The translations under genes were made by a program, and so were the position numbers. DNA of 19,809 bases from JALOOE01 sp964423545 (lineage in GTDB: Bacteria > Chloroflexota > Anaerolineae > CG2-30-64-16), in assembly GCA_964423545.1 (NCBI GenBank), contig CAYRFV010000087.1:1-19809 (forward strand), written 5' to 3'. Shown here piece by piece: positions 1 through 7,408 of the stretch; within the stretch, counting starts at the first letter, position 1, and each line of letters begins with the position of its first letter. The notes beneath the pieces were generated by a model. It did not search any database. It worked only from the letters and a program-made list of their open reading frames with translations, and was not told where the DNA came from.

Positions 1-44
1 CAATCGTCCATATAGGCCTGCAACCGGCCGGGGTCACACCTCAT
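1..44 (-). CDS. Putative anti-sigma factor, N-terminus only (runs off the window)
   Basis: Only the first 14 codons are visible, beginning at an ATG (complement of 42-44). The start is preceded by AAGGAG about nine bases upstream, inside the end of the sigma factor gene, whose TGA (34-36) lies just within this ORF. The visible residues MRCDPGRLQAYMDD resemble the start of zinc-finger anti-sigma factors, where an early Cys is followed by an xLxAYLDGEL-like helix. That family binds and holds its partner ECF sigma factor at the membrane or in the cytoplasm. The coupled position directly after the ECF gene supports the call. The zinc ligands (HxxxCxxC) lie beyond the window, so this is inference from 14 residues plus context. 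Confidence 0.5.
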   Translation of the reverse strand, partial: MRCDPGRLQAYMDD

Positions 45-660
45 TCCCTTCTCCTTCTTTGCCTGGCTGGTTCCGGTCGACCTGTTCGACCGCGGCCGCC
101 GCACGCGCCAGCATGGTTCCCACTGAGCCTGGCGCAATGTTCAGCGCCTCGGACAGCTCCCGATAGCTGAGACCAGCGTGGCGCATCAAGAGCAGTTGCG
201 CCTGGCGCTCAGGCAATTTCGCCAACACAGCACGCACGGCCGTGCGCTCGGCTGCTCGTTCGGCTGCCGAGACCGGATCGGGGCCATCGGCTGAGGCGCT
301 GAGCGCCTCAGCGAGGGCAACGTCGTTGCGACGTTGTCGACGCTGTTCGCTGCGCAGCGCATTGTATGCCAGGTTGGTCGCCACCCGGCAGAGCCAGGCG
401 CGGACATTGTGGCTGCTCCGCTCCTGCTGCCATCCTTTCCACAACTCCGGCGACCGATGGAGTCGCAGGAAAGTCTCCTGGGCCAGGTCTTCCGCCTCTT
501 CTCGCGTGCCGGCGATGCGCAGAAGCAGCCGAAAGATCGGCTGATAGTGCGTCAGGAATAGCGCGTCGAACGCTGCCTCTTCCACGGGCTGTGCAGTCAC
601 GCGCGTCCAGGCGTCGGTTGTCATGTGCGTACGCTTGTCTCCTGACGGGTTTCTACTCAT
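34..660 (-). CDS. ECF-type RNA polymerase sigma factor (sigma-70 family)
   Basis: A 208-residue protein with the layout of extracytoplasmic-function sigma factors. Region 2 (about residues 34-100) has the DLAQETFLRLHR stretch and the RAWLCRVATNLAYNALR helix that contact core polymerase and the -10 element. An acidic/alanine-rich linker follows. Region 4 (about 140-195) carries the helix-turn-helix YRELSEALNIAPGSVGTMLARA for -35 recognition. It would redirect RNA polymerase to a small regulon. The upstream ATG at 660 has no good ribosome-binding site, and an internal ATG at 624 is an equal candidate; both leave region 2 intact. It follows degV by 62 bases, and a probable anti-sigma factor overlaps its 3' end, the usual sigma/anti-sigma pairing. 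No clear autoregulatory promoter was recognised. Which stress it answers cannot be read here. Confidence 0.88.
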   Translation of the reverse strand: MSRNPSGDKRTHMTTDAWTRVTAQPVEEAAFDALFLTHYQPIFRLLLRIAGTREEAEDLAQETFLRLHRSPELWKGWQQERSSHNVRAWLCRVATNLAYNALRSEQRRQRRNDVALAEALSASADGPDPVSAAERAAERTAVRAVLAKLPERQAQLLLMRHAGLSYRELSEALNIAPGSVGTMLARAAAAVEQVDRNQPGKEGEGNEV

Positions 661-722
661 TTAACACCGCCAACCCGCGGAAAGTGACAGAGGAACGATG
701 CATGCAGCAGATGCAGGAGGCT

Positions 723-1559
723 TCAGCGCTTGACTGCCAGGAACCCAACCGCACCGGGGCCGAAGTGGACGCCGAGCACCGGCGTCACCTCGACGCACAT
801 CGAAGGCCCACCGCCGGGAAAAAGGTGGCGCGCCATCTCGATCAACGTCTCGGCCCGATCCGGCGCATGCGCGTGCGCCACGGCCAGCGCCTCCAGCGAG
901 CCAAGCTCCTCCACCATGGTCACCAGTCGCGCCAGTGCGGTCGCGCGCGTGCGCACGCGCTCCAACGTGATCTGCCCGTCGAACACGGTGAAGACCGGCT
1001 TGATCTGCAGCAAACTCGAGAGGCTGGCCTGCAGGCGGGTGGCTCGACCGCCGCGGCGCAGGTATTCTAGCGTATCCAAGGCCCCAAAGACATAGGTGCG
1101 GCGAATCAGATCGGGCAACGCGGCGGCGATCGCGTCGGCTGGGCTGCCGGCTTCGGCCATCCCTGCCGCAGCCAACACAGTGTAGCCCATGCCCAACGTC
1201 ACCTGCCTGGAGTCGACCACCTCTATCGGCAGGCCGCGCATCTCCTTGGCGGCCAAGCGAGCCACACTGAAGAGGCTGCTCAACTCGTCCGGTGGGTGAA
1301 TCGACACAATTCCAGTGGCGCCCTCCTGCACTGCCTGGTCGAACGCCTGAAGAAATGCGCCGATCCCAGGCGCGGAGGTCGTCGCATGCGGCGAGAGGGA
1401 CGGCAGTCTGTCGTAGAAAGCCTGGCGCGTGATCTCAACGCCATCGAGGTAGCTCTGATCGCCGACGTTGATACAGGTCGGGACGACGATGATGTTGTGG
1501 TCAGCGACGATCTCAGGGGGCAAATCACAGGTGCTGTCAGTGACGATGCGGACGACCAT
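723..1559 (-). CDS. DegV family fatty-acid-binding protein
   Basis: A 278-residue protein, the usual DegV length. It opens with the family signature IVTDSTCDLPPEIVADH followed by IIVVPTCINVGDQSYLDG. It then has a TSAPGIGAFLQAF segment corresponding to the family's TSxPSxxxF lipid-contacting loop, and a VVDSRQVTLGMG stretch matching the usual D(S)xxxSxGxG region. DegV proteins bind a long-chain fatty acid in a deep pocket between two alpha/beta domains. In Firmicutes the related FakB presents fatty acid to the kinase FakA. No FakA-like DhaK/DhaL kinase is in the window, so the partner is unknown. The start ATG lies 22 bases after xseB with only a weak G-rich ribosome-binding site, which fits read-through from xseAB. 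Confidence 0.9.
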   Translation of the reverse strand: MVVRIVTDSTCDLPPEIVADHNIIVVPTCINVGDQSYLDGVEITRQAFYDRLPSLSPHATTSAPGIGAFLQAFDQAVQEGATGIVSIHPPDELSSLFSVARLAAKEMRGLPIEVVDSRQVTLGMGYTVLAAAGMAEAGSPADAIAAALPDLIRRTYVFGALDTLEYLRRGGRATRLQASLSSLLQIKPVFTVFDGQITLERVRTRATALARLVTMVEELGSLEALAVAHAHAPDRAETLIEMARHLFPGGGPSMCVEVTPVLGVHFGPGAVGFLAVKR

Positions 1560-1581
1560 GATGGACCCCGCGCCCCTTCCG

Positions 1582-1818
1582 TCAGCCGTTCAACGGGTTT
1601 GTGAACGGCTCGGCGGCCAGGTCGCCGTTCGGCTGGACCGTGAGCTGGCGCACTCGCAGCTCAGCGCGATCCAGCAGAGCGCTGCACTGCTCGGCCAGGA
1701 GCGTCGCGCGCGCGAAGAGGGCGAGTGACTCCTCCAGGCCGAGATCTCCGGTTTCCAGCCGCCGCACGGCCTCTTCCAGTTCGCTATAGAGTATCTCGAA
1801 CGATTTTCCGTCGGACAT
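1582..1818 (-). CDS. xseB: Exodeoxyribonuclease VII small subunit
   Basis: A 78-residue protein starting MSDGKSFEILYSELEEAVRR. It has the family's paired-helix core FEILYSELEEAVRRLETG followed by LGLEESLALFARATLLAEQC, which matches XseB from many phyla. Exonuclease VII degrades single-stranded DNA processively from both ends, and several XseB copies wrap a long coiled coil of one XseA. I chose the ATG at 1818, not a TTG five codons further out, because GAGGA lies about seven bases before it. It sits 42 bases downstream of xseA, giving the standard xseA-xseB pair. The C-terminal tail after about residue 65 is polar and not conserved. Confidence 0.92.
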   Translation of the reverse strand: MSDGKSFEILYSELEEAVRRLETGDLGLEESLALFARATLLAEQCSALLDRAELRVRQLTVQPNGDLAAEPFTNPLNG

Positions 1819-1860
1819 GGGTCTTCCTCTCAACCACGGCCGGAGACGACCAATGGTCGC

Positions 1861-3075
1861 TCATCGATCCTCAGTCGTCACGATGGCGCCGAATGCCCCA
1901 TCCCTCATGCGGACACGCAGCAAATCACCCGGCGTCACTTCCGACGCCGAGCGCACCAACGCGCCCTCGGCTGTCGTAACAAGCGCATAGCCGCGCGCCA
2001 GGACCCGATCAGGAGCAAGCGCGTTCATCCGGAGCTGCTGGCCTCGCAGCCGCTCCCGCTGGCGCCGGATACAGGCGCTCATCGCAAGCGCTGCCCGGCT
2101 GCTCAAATCATCGACCCGCTGGCGGTCGGTCGCCAGCCGCGCGGCCGGTGCTGCGCGGCGCAGTCGCCCCACCAGGTTGTCGATATGCGCGCGGTCAGCA
2201 GCCAGGCGTGCGGCAAGCTGCTGTTCAGCCCGAACCACCATTGCGGTGACCGCTGCGCGCAGCTCTCGCGCGTCAGGCGTGGCCAATGTCGCCGCGCCGG
2301 TCGGCGTCGGTGCTCGCAGGTCGGCAGCGAAGTCGGCGATAGTGAAATCGGTCTCATGTCCGACGCCTGTGATGACCGGGACAGATGAAGCGACGATGGC
2401 GCGCGCCACGCGTTCGTCGTTGAACGCCCATAGCTCCTCAATGGAACCGCCGCCGCGCGCCAAAAGGATCGCATCCAGCGCTTCGCGCTCGGTCGACCAG
2501 CGATTGAGAGCGGCTAGGGCCGCGGCGATCGCGGACGGCGCCTGATCACCCTGAACCGGAGCCGGCGCGAGGATCACATCGACCAGCCGATAGCGCTGGC
2601 CCAAGGTGCGCAAGATGTCGCGCAATGCGGCCGCAGTGGAGGATGTGACCACGCCAAGCCTGGCCGGCCGCTGTGGAATGGGGCGTTTGCGCGCCTCATC
2701 GAACAGCCCTTCGGCCGCCAAACGCGCCTTCAGCCGCTCGAACTCCAACCAGAGCTGGCCGACACCCGCCGGCTCCAGATGATCGACATACAACTGGTAG
2801 GCGCCGCCTTGTTCATAGACCGAGATCGAACCGTGAACGACGATCGCGTCCCCGGTGCGCGGCAGGTTCATGCGGCCGGCCTGGGTGCGCCAGATGACTG
2901 CCTTCAGAACTGCGCCCGCGTCCTTCAGCGTGAAGTAGCAGTGGCCGGAGCTCGCTTGCGTGAAGCCGGAAACCTCGCCGGTCAACCATACATCGGCCAA
3001 CAGCACATCGCTCACGAACAGCGACTTGATGTAGGCGGTGACTTGCGAGATTGTATAGACATTCGCAGGTGACAT
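1861..3075 (-). CDS. xseA: Exodeoxyribonuclease VII large subunit
   Basis: A 404-residue protein, typical for XseA. The N-terminal OB-fold (about 1-100) includes VWLTGEVSGFTQASSGHCYF and HGSISVYEQGGAYQL. The catalytic domain shows LGVVTSSTAAALRDI (about 140-154), ARGGGSIEELWAFND (206-220) and TGVGHETDFTIADFAADLRA (236-255), followed by PTPTGAA, the metal-dependent nuclease core. A charged coiled-coil region (about 265-350) is where XseB binds. The C-terminal RGYALV segment near residue 365 is also typical. With XseB it cuts single-stranded DNA into oligonucleotides in repair and recombination. The start ATG is three bases after the stop of the preceding SRPBCC gene, so the two are probably co-transcribed. 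Confidence 0.97.
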   Translation of the reverse strand: MSPANVYTISQVTAYIKSLFVSDVLLADVWLTGEVSGFTQASSGHCYFTLKDAGAVLKAVIWRTQAGRMNLPRTGDAIVVHGSISVYEQGGAYQLYVDHLEPAGVGQLWLEFERLKARLAAEGLFDEARKRPIPQRPARLGVVTSSTAAALRDILRTLGQRYRLVDVILAPAPVQGDQAPSAIAAALAALNRWSTEREALDAILLARGGGSIEELWAFNDERVARAIVASSVPVITGVGHETDFTIADFAADLRAPTPTGAATLATPDARELRAAVTAMVVRAEQQLAARLAADRAHIDNLVGRLRRAAPAARLATDRQRVDDLSSRAALAMSACIRRQRERLRGQQLRMNALAPDRVLARGYALVTTAEGALVRSASEVTPGDLLRVRMRDGAFGAIVTTEDR

Positions 3076-3078
3076 CGG

Positions 3079-3618
3079 TTACGGCATCTCCAAGCGACGC
3101 AGGTTTGCCTCCAGTGCGCGGAAGAAACGCGGCACGAAGTAGTGGCGCACGAACAGCGCCGCCGGTGAAAGGGAGCGATAGGTGTAGTCCACCGACCAGA
3201 TGAGCCTCGCCCCGCCCGGGGCGGGCGTCACTGCTACGCGACCGCCGCCTCGCAATGGATGCCCCGGTCGGGTGGCATACGTGAAGCCCCGACCCTCAAC
3301 GAACTCGCCGATCGTATAGCTCTGGCCACTCTCGCCCAGAGGGGTGCGATAGACAGCGCGCACCGTTGCACCCTCTGCCAGCCCGTCCGACCGAATCCAC
3401 TCCAAGTCGTTGGGCCAGAGCGCACTCTGAGTGGAATCACGGAAGGCCATCGTCAGCTCGGCCCACAGCGTCGCAGGACTCAAGGTGGTGTCGATCTCGC
3501 GCTGGACGACCAACCGCTGCTCGCCACGGCCAAGCAACGCCACGCCGGCCACCAGGGCCGCACCCGCCACAGCAGCCGCAGTGAGCCTGCGACCCCGACC
3601 GCGATCGGACTGAATCAC
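3079..3618 (-). CDS. SRPBCC (START-like) family protein with an N-terminal membrane anchor
   Basis: I place the start at a GTG (complement of 3616-3618) because AGGAG precedes it by nine bases; the open frame extends upstream only to a TTG with no such site. This gives 179 residues. A basic stretch RGRGRR is followed by one hydrophobic segment (about residues 12-29, alanine/valine-rich), then a soluble domain beginning VVQREIDTTLSPATLWAELT. The pattern of a strand, a short helix with xxPxxLWxxLT, then strands such as ATVRAVYRTP and ARLIWSVDYTYR and a long C-terminal helix (LFVRHYFVPRFFRALEANL) is that of polyketide-cyclase/SRPBCC folds. These bind hydrophobic ligands, and the ligand here is unknown. 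It would hang from the membrane. It sits 40 bases after the antiporter gene and three bases before xseA. Confidence 0.68.
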   Translation of the reverse strand: MIQSDRGRGRRLTAAAVAGAALVAGVALLGRGEQRLVVQREIDTTLSPATLWAELTMAFRDSTQSALWPNDLEWIRSDGLAEGATVRAVYRTPLGESGQSYTIGEFVEGRGFTYATRPGHPLRGGGRVAVTPAPGGARLIWSVDYTYRSLSPAALFVRHYFVPRFFRALEANLRRLEMP

Positions 3619-3658
3619 GCCCTTGATCTCCTGACCGTATGCCCGTTGAGACAACAGG

Positions 3659-4711
3659 TCAAGCCGGCACAAACAGGAAAGCCAGCGCCAGGATCACGTA
3701 CACCGTCAATAACTGCGCGCCTTCCAACCAGTTCGATTCCCCGTCCTGGGCCACAAAGGCGGCGATGAGCACCCCGACAAACAAGGCGACAATCTCAAAC
3801 TGATTGAAGACGAGGGTGAGCGGATTGCCCATCAAGAGGCTCAGGAACACCAGCAGAGGCGCCACAAAGAGGGCAATCTGCAAGCTGGAGCCGAGCGAGA
3901 CGGCCATGCTCAGCTCCATCTTGTTCTTGAATGCGGTCTGCACTGCCACGGCGTGCTCGGCCACATTGCCCACCAGGGGCACGATGATGATACCGATGAA
4001 GAACTCCGAGACGCCCAAAACGTGCACGGTCTGTTCGACTGCACCGACCAACACCTCGCTCAGCACTGCGATGAGCACAGTCGCGCCGAGCAGCACCAGC
4101 AACGACGTGCGCGTCGACCAACCTGCATGATGTTCCGCTTGTACTTCGAGGCCGAGCGCCGGTTCGGGGCTGGTGAAACGAAACGCGAACAGGATGCCGA
4201 GCGCATAAATCACGAGCATGGCCACGGATGTCCCCAGGCTCAGACTCTCCACAGGCCCGGTCGTCTCGGTATGCGCGAAGAAGAAAAGCGAGGGGATCAT
4301 CAACGCGGCAACGGCCAGGATGAGCTGAGTCGCATTCACACCAGCCTGGGTGCGGTCGAAGTGCTGCACCCCGTTCTTCAGGCCGCCCAGCAGAACACTC
4401 AGGCCCATCACCAGCAGCACATTACCGATGATGGAGCCGGTGATCGAGGCCTTGACCAGGTCGAGCAGCCCGGCGCGGATCGCGAAGAGCGTGATGATCA
4501 GCTCCGCCGCGTTGCCCAACGTTGCATTCAGCAGACCGCCCAGCCGCGGGCCGGTGTGCGCAGCCAGCTCCTCGGTTGCACGGCCCATCAGACCTGCTGC
4601 CGGGATCACCGCCAGCGCCGAGGTGAGAAAAACCAACACAGGTGACCAATGAAGGAGCTCTCCGAGAATTGCAATCGGGGCAAAGATGAACAACAGATTG
4701 AGGTACTTCAC
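3659..4711 (-). CDS. Calcium/proton exchanger (CaxA/ChaA-like cation antiporter)
   Basis: A 350-residue integral membrane protein of the Ca2+:cation antiporter superfamily with about eleven hydrophobic segments. Two inverted halves each hold the alpha-repeat acidic motif: GNAAELII (about 66-73) in the first, and GNVAEHAVAVQTAFKNKMEL followed by SLGSSLQIALFVAP in the second. These Glu residues bind the ion in CAX proteins, which export Ca2+ in exchange for H+. I start the gene at a GTG (complement of 4709-4711). GAGGAG lies nine bases before it, and the GTG overlaps the stop of the lipid kinase gene as GTGA, a sign of translational coupling. The longer in-frame extension is Arg/His-rich and unlike the family, so I reject it. 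Confidence 0.93.
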   Translation of the reverse strand: MKYLNLLFIFAPIAILGELLHWSPVLVFLTSALAVIPAAGLMGRATEELAAHTGPRLGGLLNATLGNAAELIITLFAIRAGLLDLVKASITGSIIGNVLLVMGLSVLLGGLKNGVQHFDRTQAGVNATQLILAVAALMIPSLFFFAHTETTGPVESLSLGTSVAMLVIYALGILFAFRFTSPEPALGLEVQAEHHAGWSTRTSLLVLLGATVLIAVLSEVLVGAVEQTVHVLGVSEFFIGIIIVPLVGNVAEHAVAVQTAFKNKMELSMAVSLGSSLQIALFVAPLLVFLSLLMGNPLTLVFNQFEIVALFVGVLIAAFVAQDGESNWLEGAQLLTVYVILALAFLFVPA

Positions 4712-5757
4712 TCCAGGCCACTCCTCTGGCGAAATGCACTGTGTGCGTCGCGCGCCATGCGCGCCATCCAGTGCCAGGCCGTCTCGGGCGCTAACATGCC
4801 GGTGCCGTCGGAAAAGAGACTCGCCGGAGCGCATGAGGGCACCAACAGATTCATCGCGCGTGGCACGACATCGATCACGACCGGCGTGTAGCCGATCGCA
4901 TCGCCGTCAACGTGCACGAGCAGGGGGCGATAGGTGCTCACCTGGACTTGTCGCGCCCGGAAAACGTCTACCCGCGGGTCTTGCACGTGTCGGTTCACCA
5001 GCAGCTTCGCGATATGCATCAGCGTGTTCAGCGGACTGCTCCCCTGGAAGCAATACACATCGAGCAAGCCATCGTCCATCACGGCGTTCTGAGCCATGCG
5101 AAAAACGATGCCCCACAACTGGATATTGGTGGCCGTCAGCATGATGACGCGACGGCTGACGCGCTGACCGTCCACACGCACGACCGCCGCCGTCCCGGCG
5201 AATTCGCGCAGAGTCAAGACCGTTGTGATGACCCAGGCCAGCCAGCCGAGCCGCTTCTTGCGCTGCGCGGCCGCATGCACCAAGACATTGAGCTGGGCGT
5301 CGAATCCGATGCTGCCCCAACACAGGAAATGGCGGCTGAAGCCCCGGCCCTTGCTCGGGCTGATTCTCCCTACATCGACGCGCCGGATCTGGTGTTCGAG
5401 CAGGAGTCGCGCCGATTCGAGAATCGGTTTCGGATAAAGGCCCCCGGGCACAGGCAGGTTCAGTTGGCGAGCAAAGACATTGCCGGTGCCGGCCGGGAGC
5501 ACAGCCAGTGCGGTTTCGGAGCCCACCAGGCCATCCACCGCTTGCGCAATCGTACCATCGCCAGCCGCCACGAGGACGACGTCGCAGCGATGCGCCACTG
5601 CCTCACGAGCATAGGTTGTCGCATCGCCGGGGCCGTGCGTCTCCTTCACCGCCAGCACCTCCCAACCTCGACCCGTCAGGAACTCGGCGGTGTGCAGCAC
5701 CTCGTCTCGGAAGGGCCACTGCCCGGCGGCAGGGTTGTAGATAATCAGAGATCTCAT
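4708..5757 (-). CDS. Diacylglycerol/sphingosine kinase family lipid kinase
   Basis: A 349-residue protein beginning MRSLIIYNPAAGQ, the family's nucleotide-binding first strand and NPxxG loop. Next come AAGDGT (64-69), in the position of the usual GGDGT, and PAGTGNVFARQL (88-99), which matches PxGTGNxxAR. The C-terminal beta-sandwich includes VDVGRIS and MDDGLLDVYCFQG, with a late HVDGDAIGYTPVVIDVVP stretch. Members phosphorylate diacylglycerol or another lipid hydroxyl with ATP at the membrane; the substrate here cannot be told. The ATG overlaps the meaB stop as ATGA, and its own TGA overlaps the antiporter start as GTGA, so three genes are coupled. The change of the first Gly in GGDGT to Ala is a modest deviation. 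Confidence 0.9.
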   Translation of the reverse strand: MRSLIIYNPAAGQWPFRDEVLHTAEFLTGRGWEVLAVKETHGPGDATTYAREAVAHRCDVVLVAAGDGTIAQAVDGLVGSETALAVLPAGTGNVFARQLNLPVPGGLYPKPILESARLLLEHQIRRVDVGRISPSKGRGFSRHFLCWGSIGFDAQLNVLVHAAAQRKKRLGWLAWVITTVLTLREFAGTAAVVRVDGQRVSRRVIMLTATNIQLWGIVFRMAQNAVMDDGLLDVYCFQGSSPLNTLMHIAKLLVNRHVQDPRVDVFRARQVQVSTYRPLLVHVDGDAIGYTPVVIDVVPRAMNLLVPSCAPASLFSDGTGMLAPETAWHWMARMARDAHSAFRQRSGLE

Positions 5758-6755
5758 ACAAACTGGGCCAAGAGCTGGCTGGCGGCTGTGTAGGGATCGA
5801 TGCGGCGGTGGGCAATGGCGGCAACGATGGCGTCGAGATGGCCCGGCGGCAGGCGGGCCGACAGAGCAGCGAGGAGCTGGTTGCGCAAAATATGATCGAG
5901 TTCGTTCGCTGCACGAACCAGCTCGCGCTGGGCCAGGCGGCCAGTCGCACGCAAGTAGTGCGCGTGAAGCTCGATCCATTCCCGCAGCGGCTCAATCCCC
6001 TCGCTGCGTACGGCGACCGTCTTGGTGATCGGCGGAAGCCAGGCGCCATCGGGTTGTACGCCGGCCTTGACGCGAGGACTGCGGTTCGCTTCCTCGGTTG
6101 CGCCGTGGTGGCCTGCGGCCGCGACCGCTAGCCCCTGCATCATCTGCAGCGCCGTCACGGTGTGGTCAGCGCCGGCGCGGTCGGCTTTGTTGACAGCGAA
6201 CACGTCGGCGATTTCCAACACACCCGCTTTGATGGCCTGCACCTCGTCGCCCAGTCCGGGCGCCTCGACGACCACGGTCGTATGCGCGGCGTTGGCAATG
6301 TCCACCTCGGCCTGCCCAACGCCCACCGTTTCCACAAGGATGCGGTCGAAGCCGGCTGCGTCGAACACCGAGATCACGTCGGTGGTGGCATGCGCTAACC
6401 CGCCCAAGTTGCCGCGCGTGGCCATGCTGCGGATGAAGATGCCGGGATCTCCCGCCAGGTCGCGCATGCGCACGCGATCCCCCAACAGGGCCCCACCCGA
6501 AAACGGGCTGGTCGGATCGACGGCAATGATGCCGACAGTATGTCCCTGCGCCCGATGGCTGCGCGCCAGCGCATTCACGAGGGTCGACTTACCCGTACCG
6601 GGTGCACCGGTGATGCCAATCACGTAGCCGTGACCAGTGTGAGGATAGATCGTTGACAGCAGGGCGGGCGCATCCGGCCCACCGTCCTCCACAATGGATA
6701 TGGCTCGCGCCAGCGCGCGACGTTGGCCGGCCAGCAACGACTCGATGATTTCCAT
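5754..6755 (-). CDS. meaB: MeaB-type GTPase chaperone for B12-dependent mutase
   Basis: A 333-residue G3E-family GTPase. The start MEIIESLLAGQRRALARAIS matches the family's N-terminal helix. The P-loop is GAPGTGKST (50-58), then IIAVDPTSPFSGGALLGDRV and FIRSMATRGNLGGLA, hallmarks of MeaB/ArgK, then ETVGVGQAEVD and the NKAD base-recognition motif. MeaB gates cofactor delivery to methylmalonyl-CoA mutase and protects or rescues its B12. I prefer the ATG at 6755. The frame is also open to a GTG at 6812 directly after the mutase small-subunit stop, but those 19 residues are not family-like and no strong ribosome-binding site supports either start. The C-terminal helices (about 255-333) form the usual dimer arm. 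It follows a B12-binding subunit gene. Confidence 0.95.
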   Translation of the reverse strand: MEIIESLLAGQRRALARAISIVEDGGPDAPALLSTIYPHTGHGYVIGITGAPGTGKSTLVNALARSHRAQGHTVGIIAVDPTSPFSGGALLGDRVRMRDLAGDPGIFIRSMATRGNLGGLAHATTDVISVFDAAGFDRILVETVGVGQAEVDIANAAHTTVVVEAPGLGDEVQAIKAGVLEIADVFAVNKADRAGADHTVTALQMMQGLAVAAAGHHGATEEANRSPRVKAGVQPDGAWLPPITKTVAVRSEGIEPLREWIELHAHYLRATGRLAQRELVRAANELDHILRNQLLAALSARLPPGHLDAIVAAIAHRRIDPYTAASQLLAQFV

Positions 6756-6812
6756 GTTCACGCATTGCTTGTCGCTGCTCGGCCTATGCGCCCCGACAGC
6801 AACAAGGCACAC

Positions 6813-7208
6813 TCACGCGATCGCCTGCCGTATGAAACCGACGATCTCATTGGTATTCGTTCCGGGCCCGAAAACACCTTTCACGCCGATCTGCTTGAGC
6901 GGTTCGACATCCTCTTCGGGGATGATGCCGCCAACGACGATAACCACGTCGTTCATACCCTGGGCGTTCAGCAGTTCGACCACGCGAGGGCAGAGCGCCA
7001 TGTGTGCACCAGAAAGGATCGAGAGCCCGACAACGTCGACATCCTCTTGCAGCGCCGCCTCCACGATCATCTCTGGCGTCTGGCGGATGCCCGTGTAGAT
7101 CACCTCCATGCCGGCATCGCGCAGCGCACGCGCCACCACCTTTGCCCCGCGGTCATGGCCGTCGAGGCCCGGCTTGGCAACAAGGACCCGTATCTTGCGG
7201 TCAGTCAT
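6813..7208 (-). CDS. B12-binding subunit (methylmalonyl-CoA mutase C-terminal type)
   Basis: A 131-residue single-domain protein that is almost entirely a Rossmann-like cobalamin-binding fold. It shows LDGHDRGAKVVARALRDAG, whose D16-x-H18-x-x-G21 motif supplies the lower axial His ligand to cobalt, then GLSILSGAH, IVVGGIIPEEDV and GVFGPGTNTNEI, which hold the nucleotide tail. This is the small chain of split acyl-CoA mutases such as methylmalonyl- or isobutyryl/ethylmalonyl-type enzymes. The large TIM-barrel chain that sets substrate specificity is not in the window, so the acyl-CoA substrate is open. A GAGG site lies seven bases before the ATG. A putative promoter at 7336-7364 would give a leader of about 120 bases; I saw no B12-box riboswitch in it. 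The next gene is meaB. Confidence 0.93.
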   Translation of the reverse strand: MTDRKIRVLVAKPGLDGHDRGAKVVARALRDAGMEVIYTGIRQTPEMIVEAALQEDVDVVGLSILSGAHMALCPRVVELLNAQGMNDVVIVVGGIIPEEDVEPLKQIGVKGVFGPGTNTNEIVGFIRQAIA

Positions 7209-7335
7209 GCATACGCCTCACTTGGTCGGGGAGGGCCCGTGATGCTGCCGCCGCACGAGGGCCAGTCGGAGGGACTCGCCGGAGGCACAGGGCTCTGCTC
7301 GCTTCTTACGTGTTCGCCCACCTCCCGACGGCAAA

Positions 7336-7364
7336 ATTGTATCACGACAGGATGGTGGCGCCAA
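7336..7364 (-). promoter_or_regulatory. Putative sigma-70 promoter for the mutase-meaB operon
   Basis: On the minus strand TTGGCG (complement of 7359-7364) and TACAAT (complement of 7336-7341) are separated by exactly 17 bases. That is a 4/6 and a 5/6 match to the housekeeping consensus with ideal spacing. It lies in the gap between the aconitase X gene and the B12-subunit gene, pointing at the latter. The -35 box falls inside an inverted repeat (7357-7378), which could be an operator or the foot of a terminator for the upstream gene. Confidence 0.5.
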
Positions 7365-7378
7365 GACGGACTGGCGCC
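7357..7378. repeat. 7-bp inverted repeat overlapping the -35 box
   Basis: GGCGCCA (7357-7363) and TGGCGCC (7372-7378) form a perfect seven-base stem with an eight-base loop, 31 bases after the aconitase X stop. On the minus strand no T-run follows, so a classical intrinsic terminator is not supported. Its overlap with the -35 hexamer of the putative promoter at 7336-7364 makes a repressor-binding palindrome an equal reading. Confidence 0.35.
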
Positions 7379-7408
7379 GGGGTTGTCCGCAGTCTGGCAT
7401 CCCTTGTC

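Noticed and set aside
7209..7335. Possible cobalamin riboswitch in the leader of the B12-subunit gene
   Set aside because: The leader is only about 120 bases and I could not find a B12-box-like GCCACTG element or the expected multi-stem layout.
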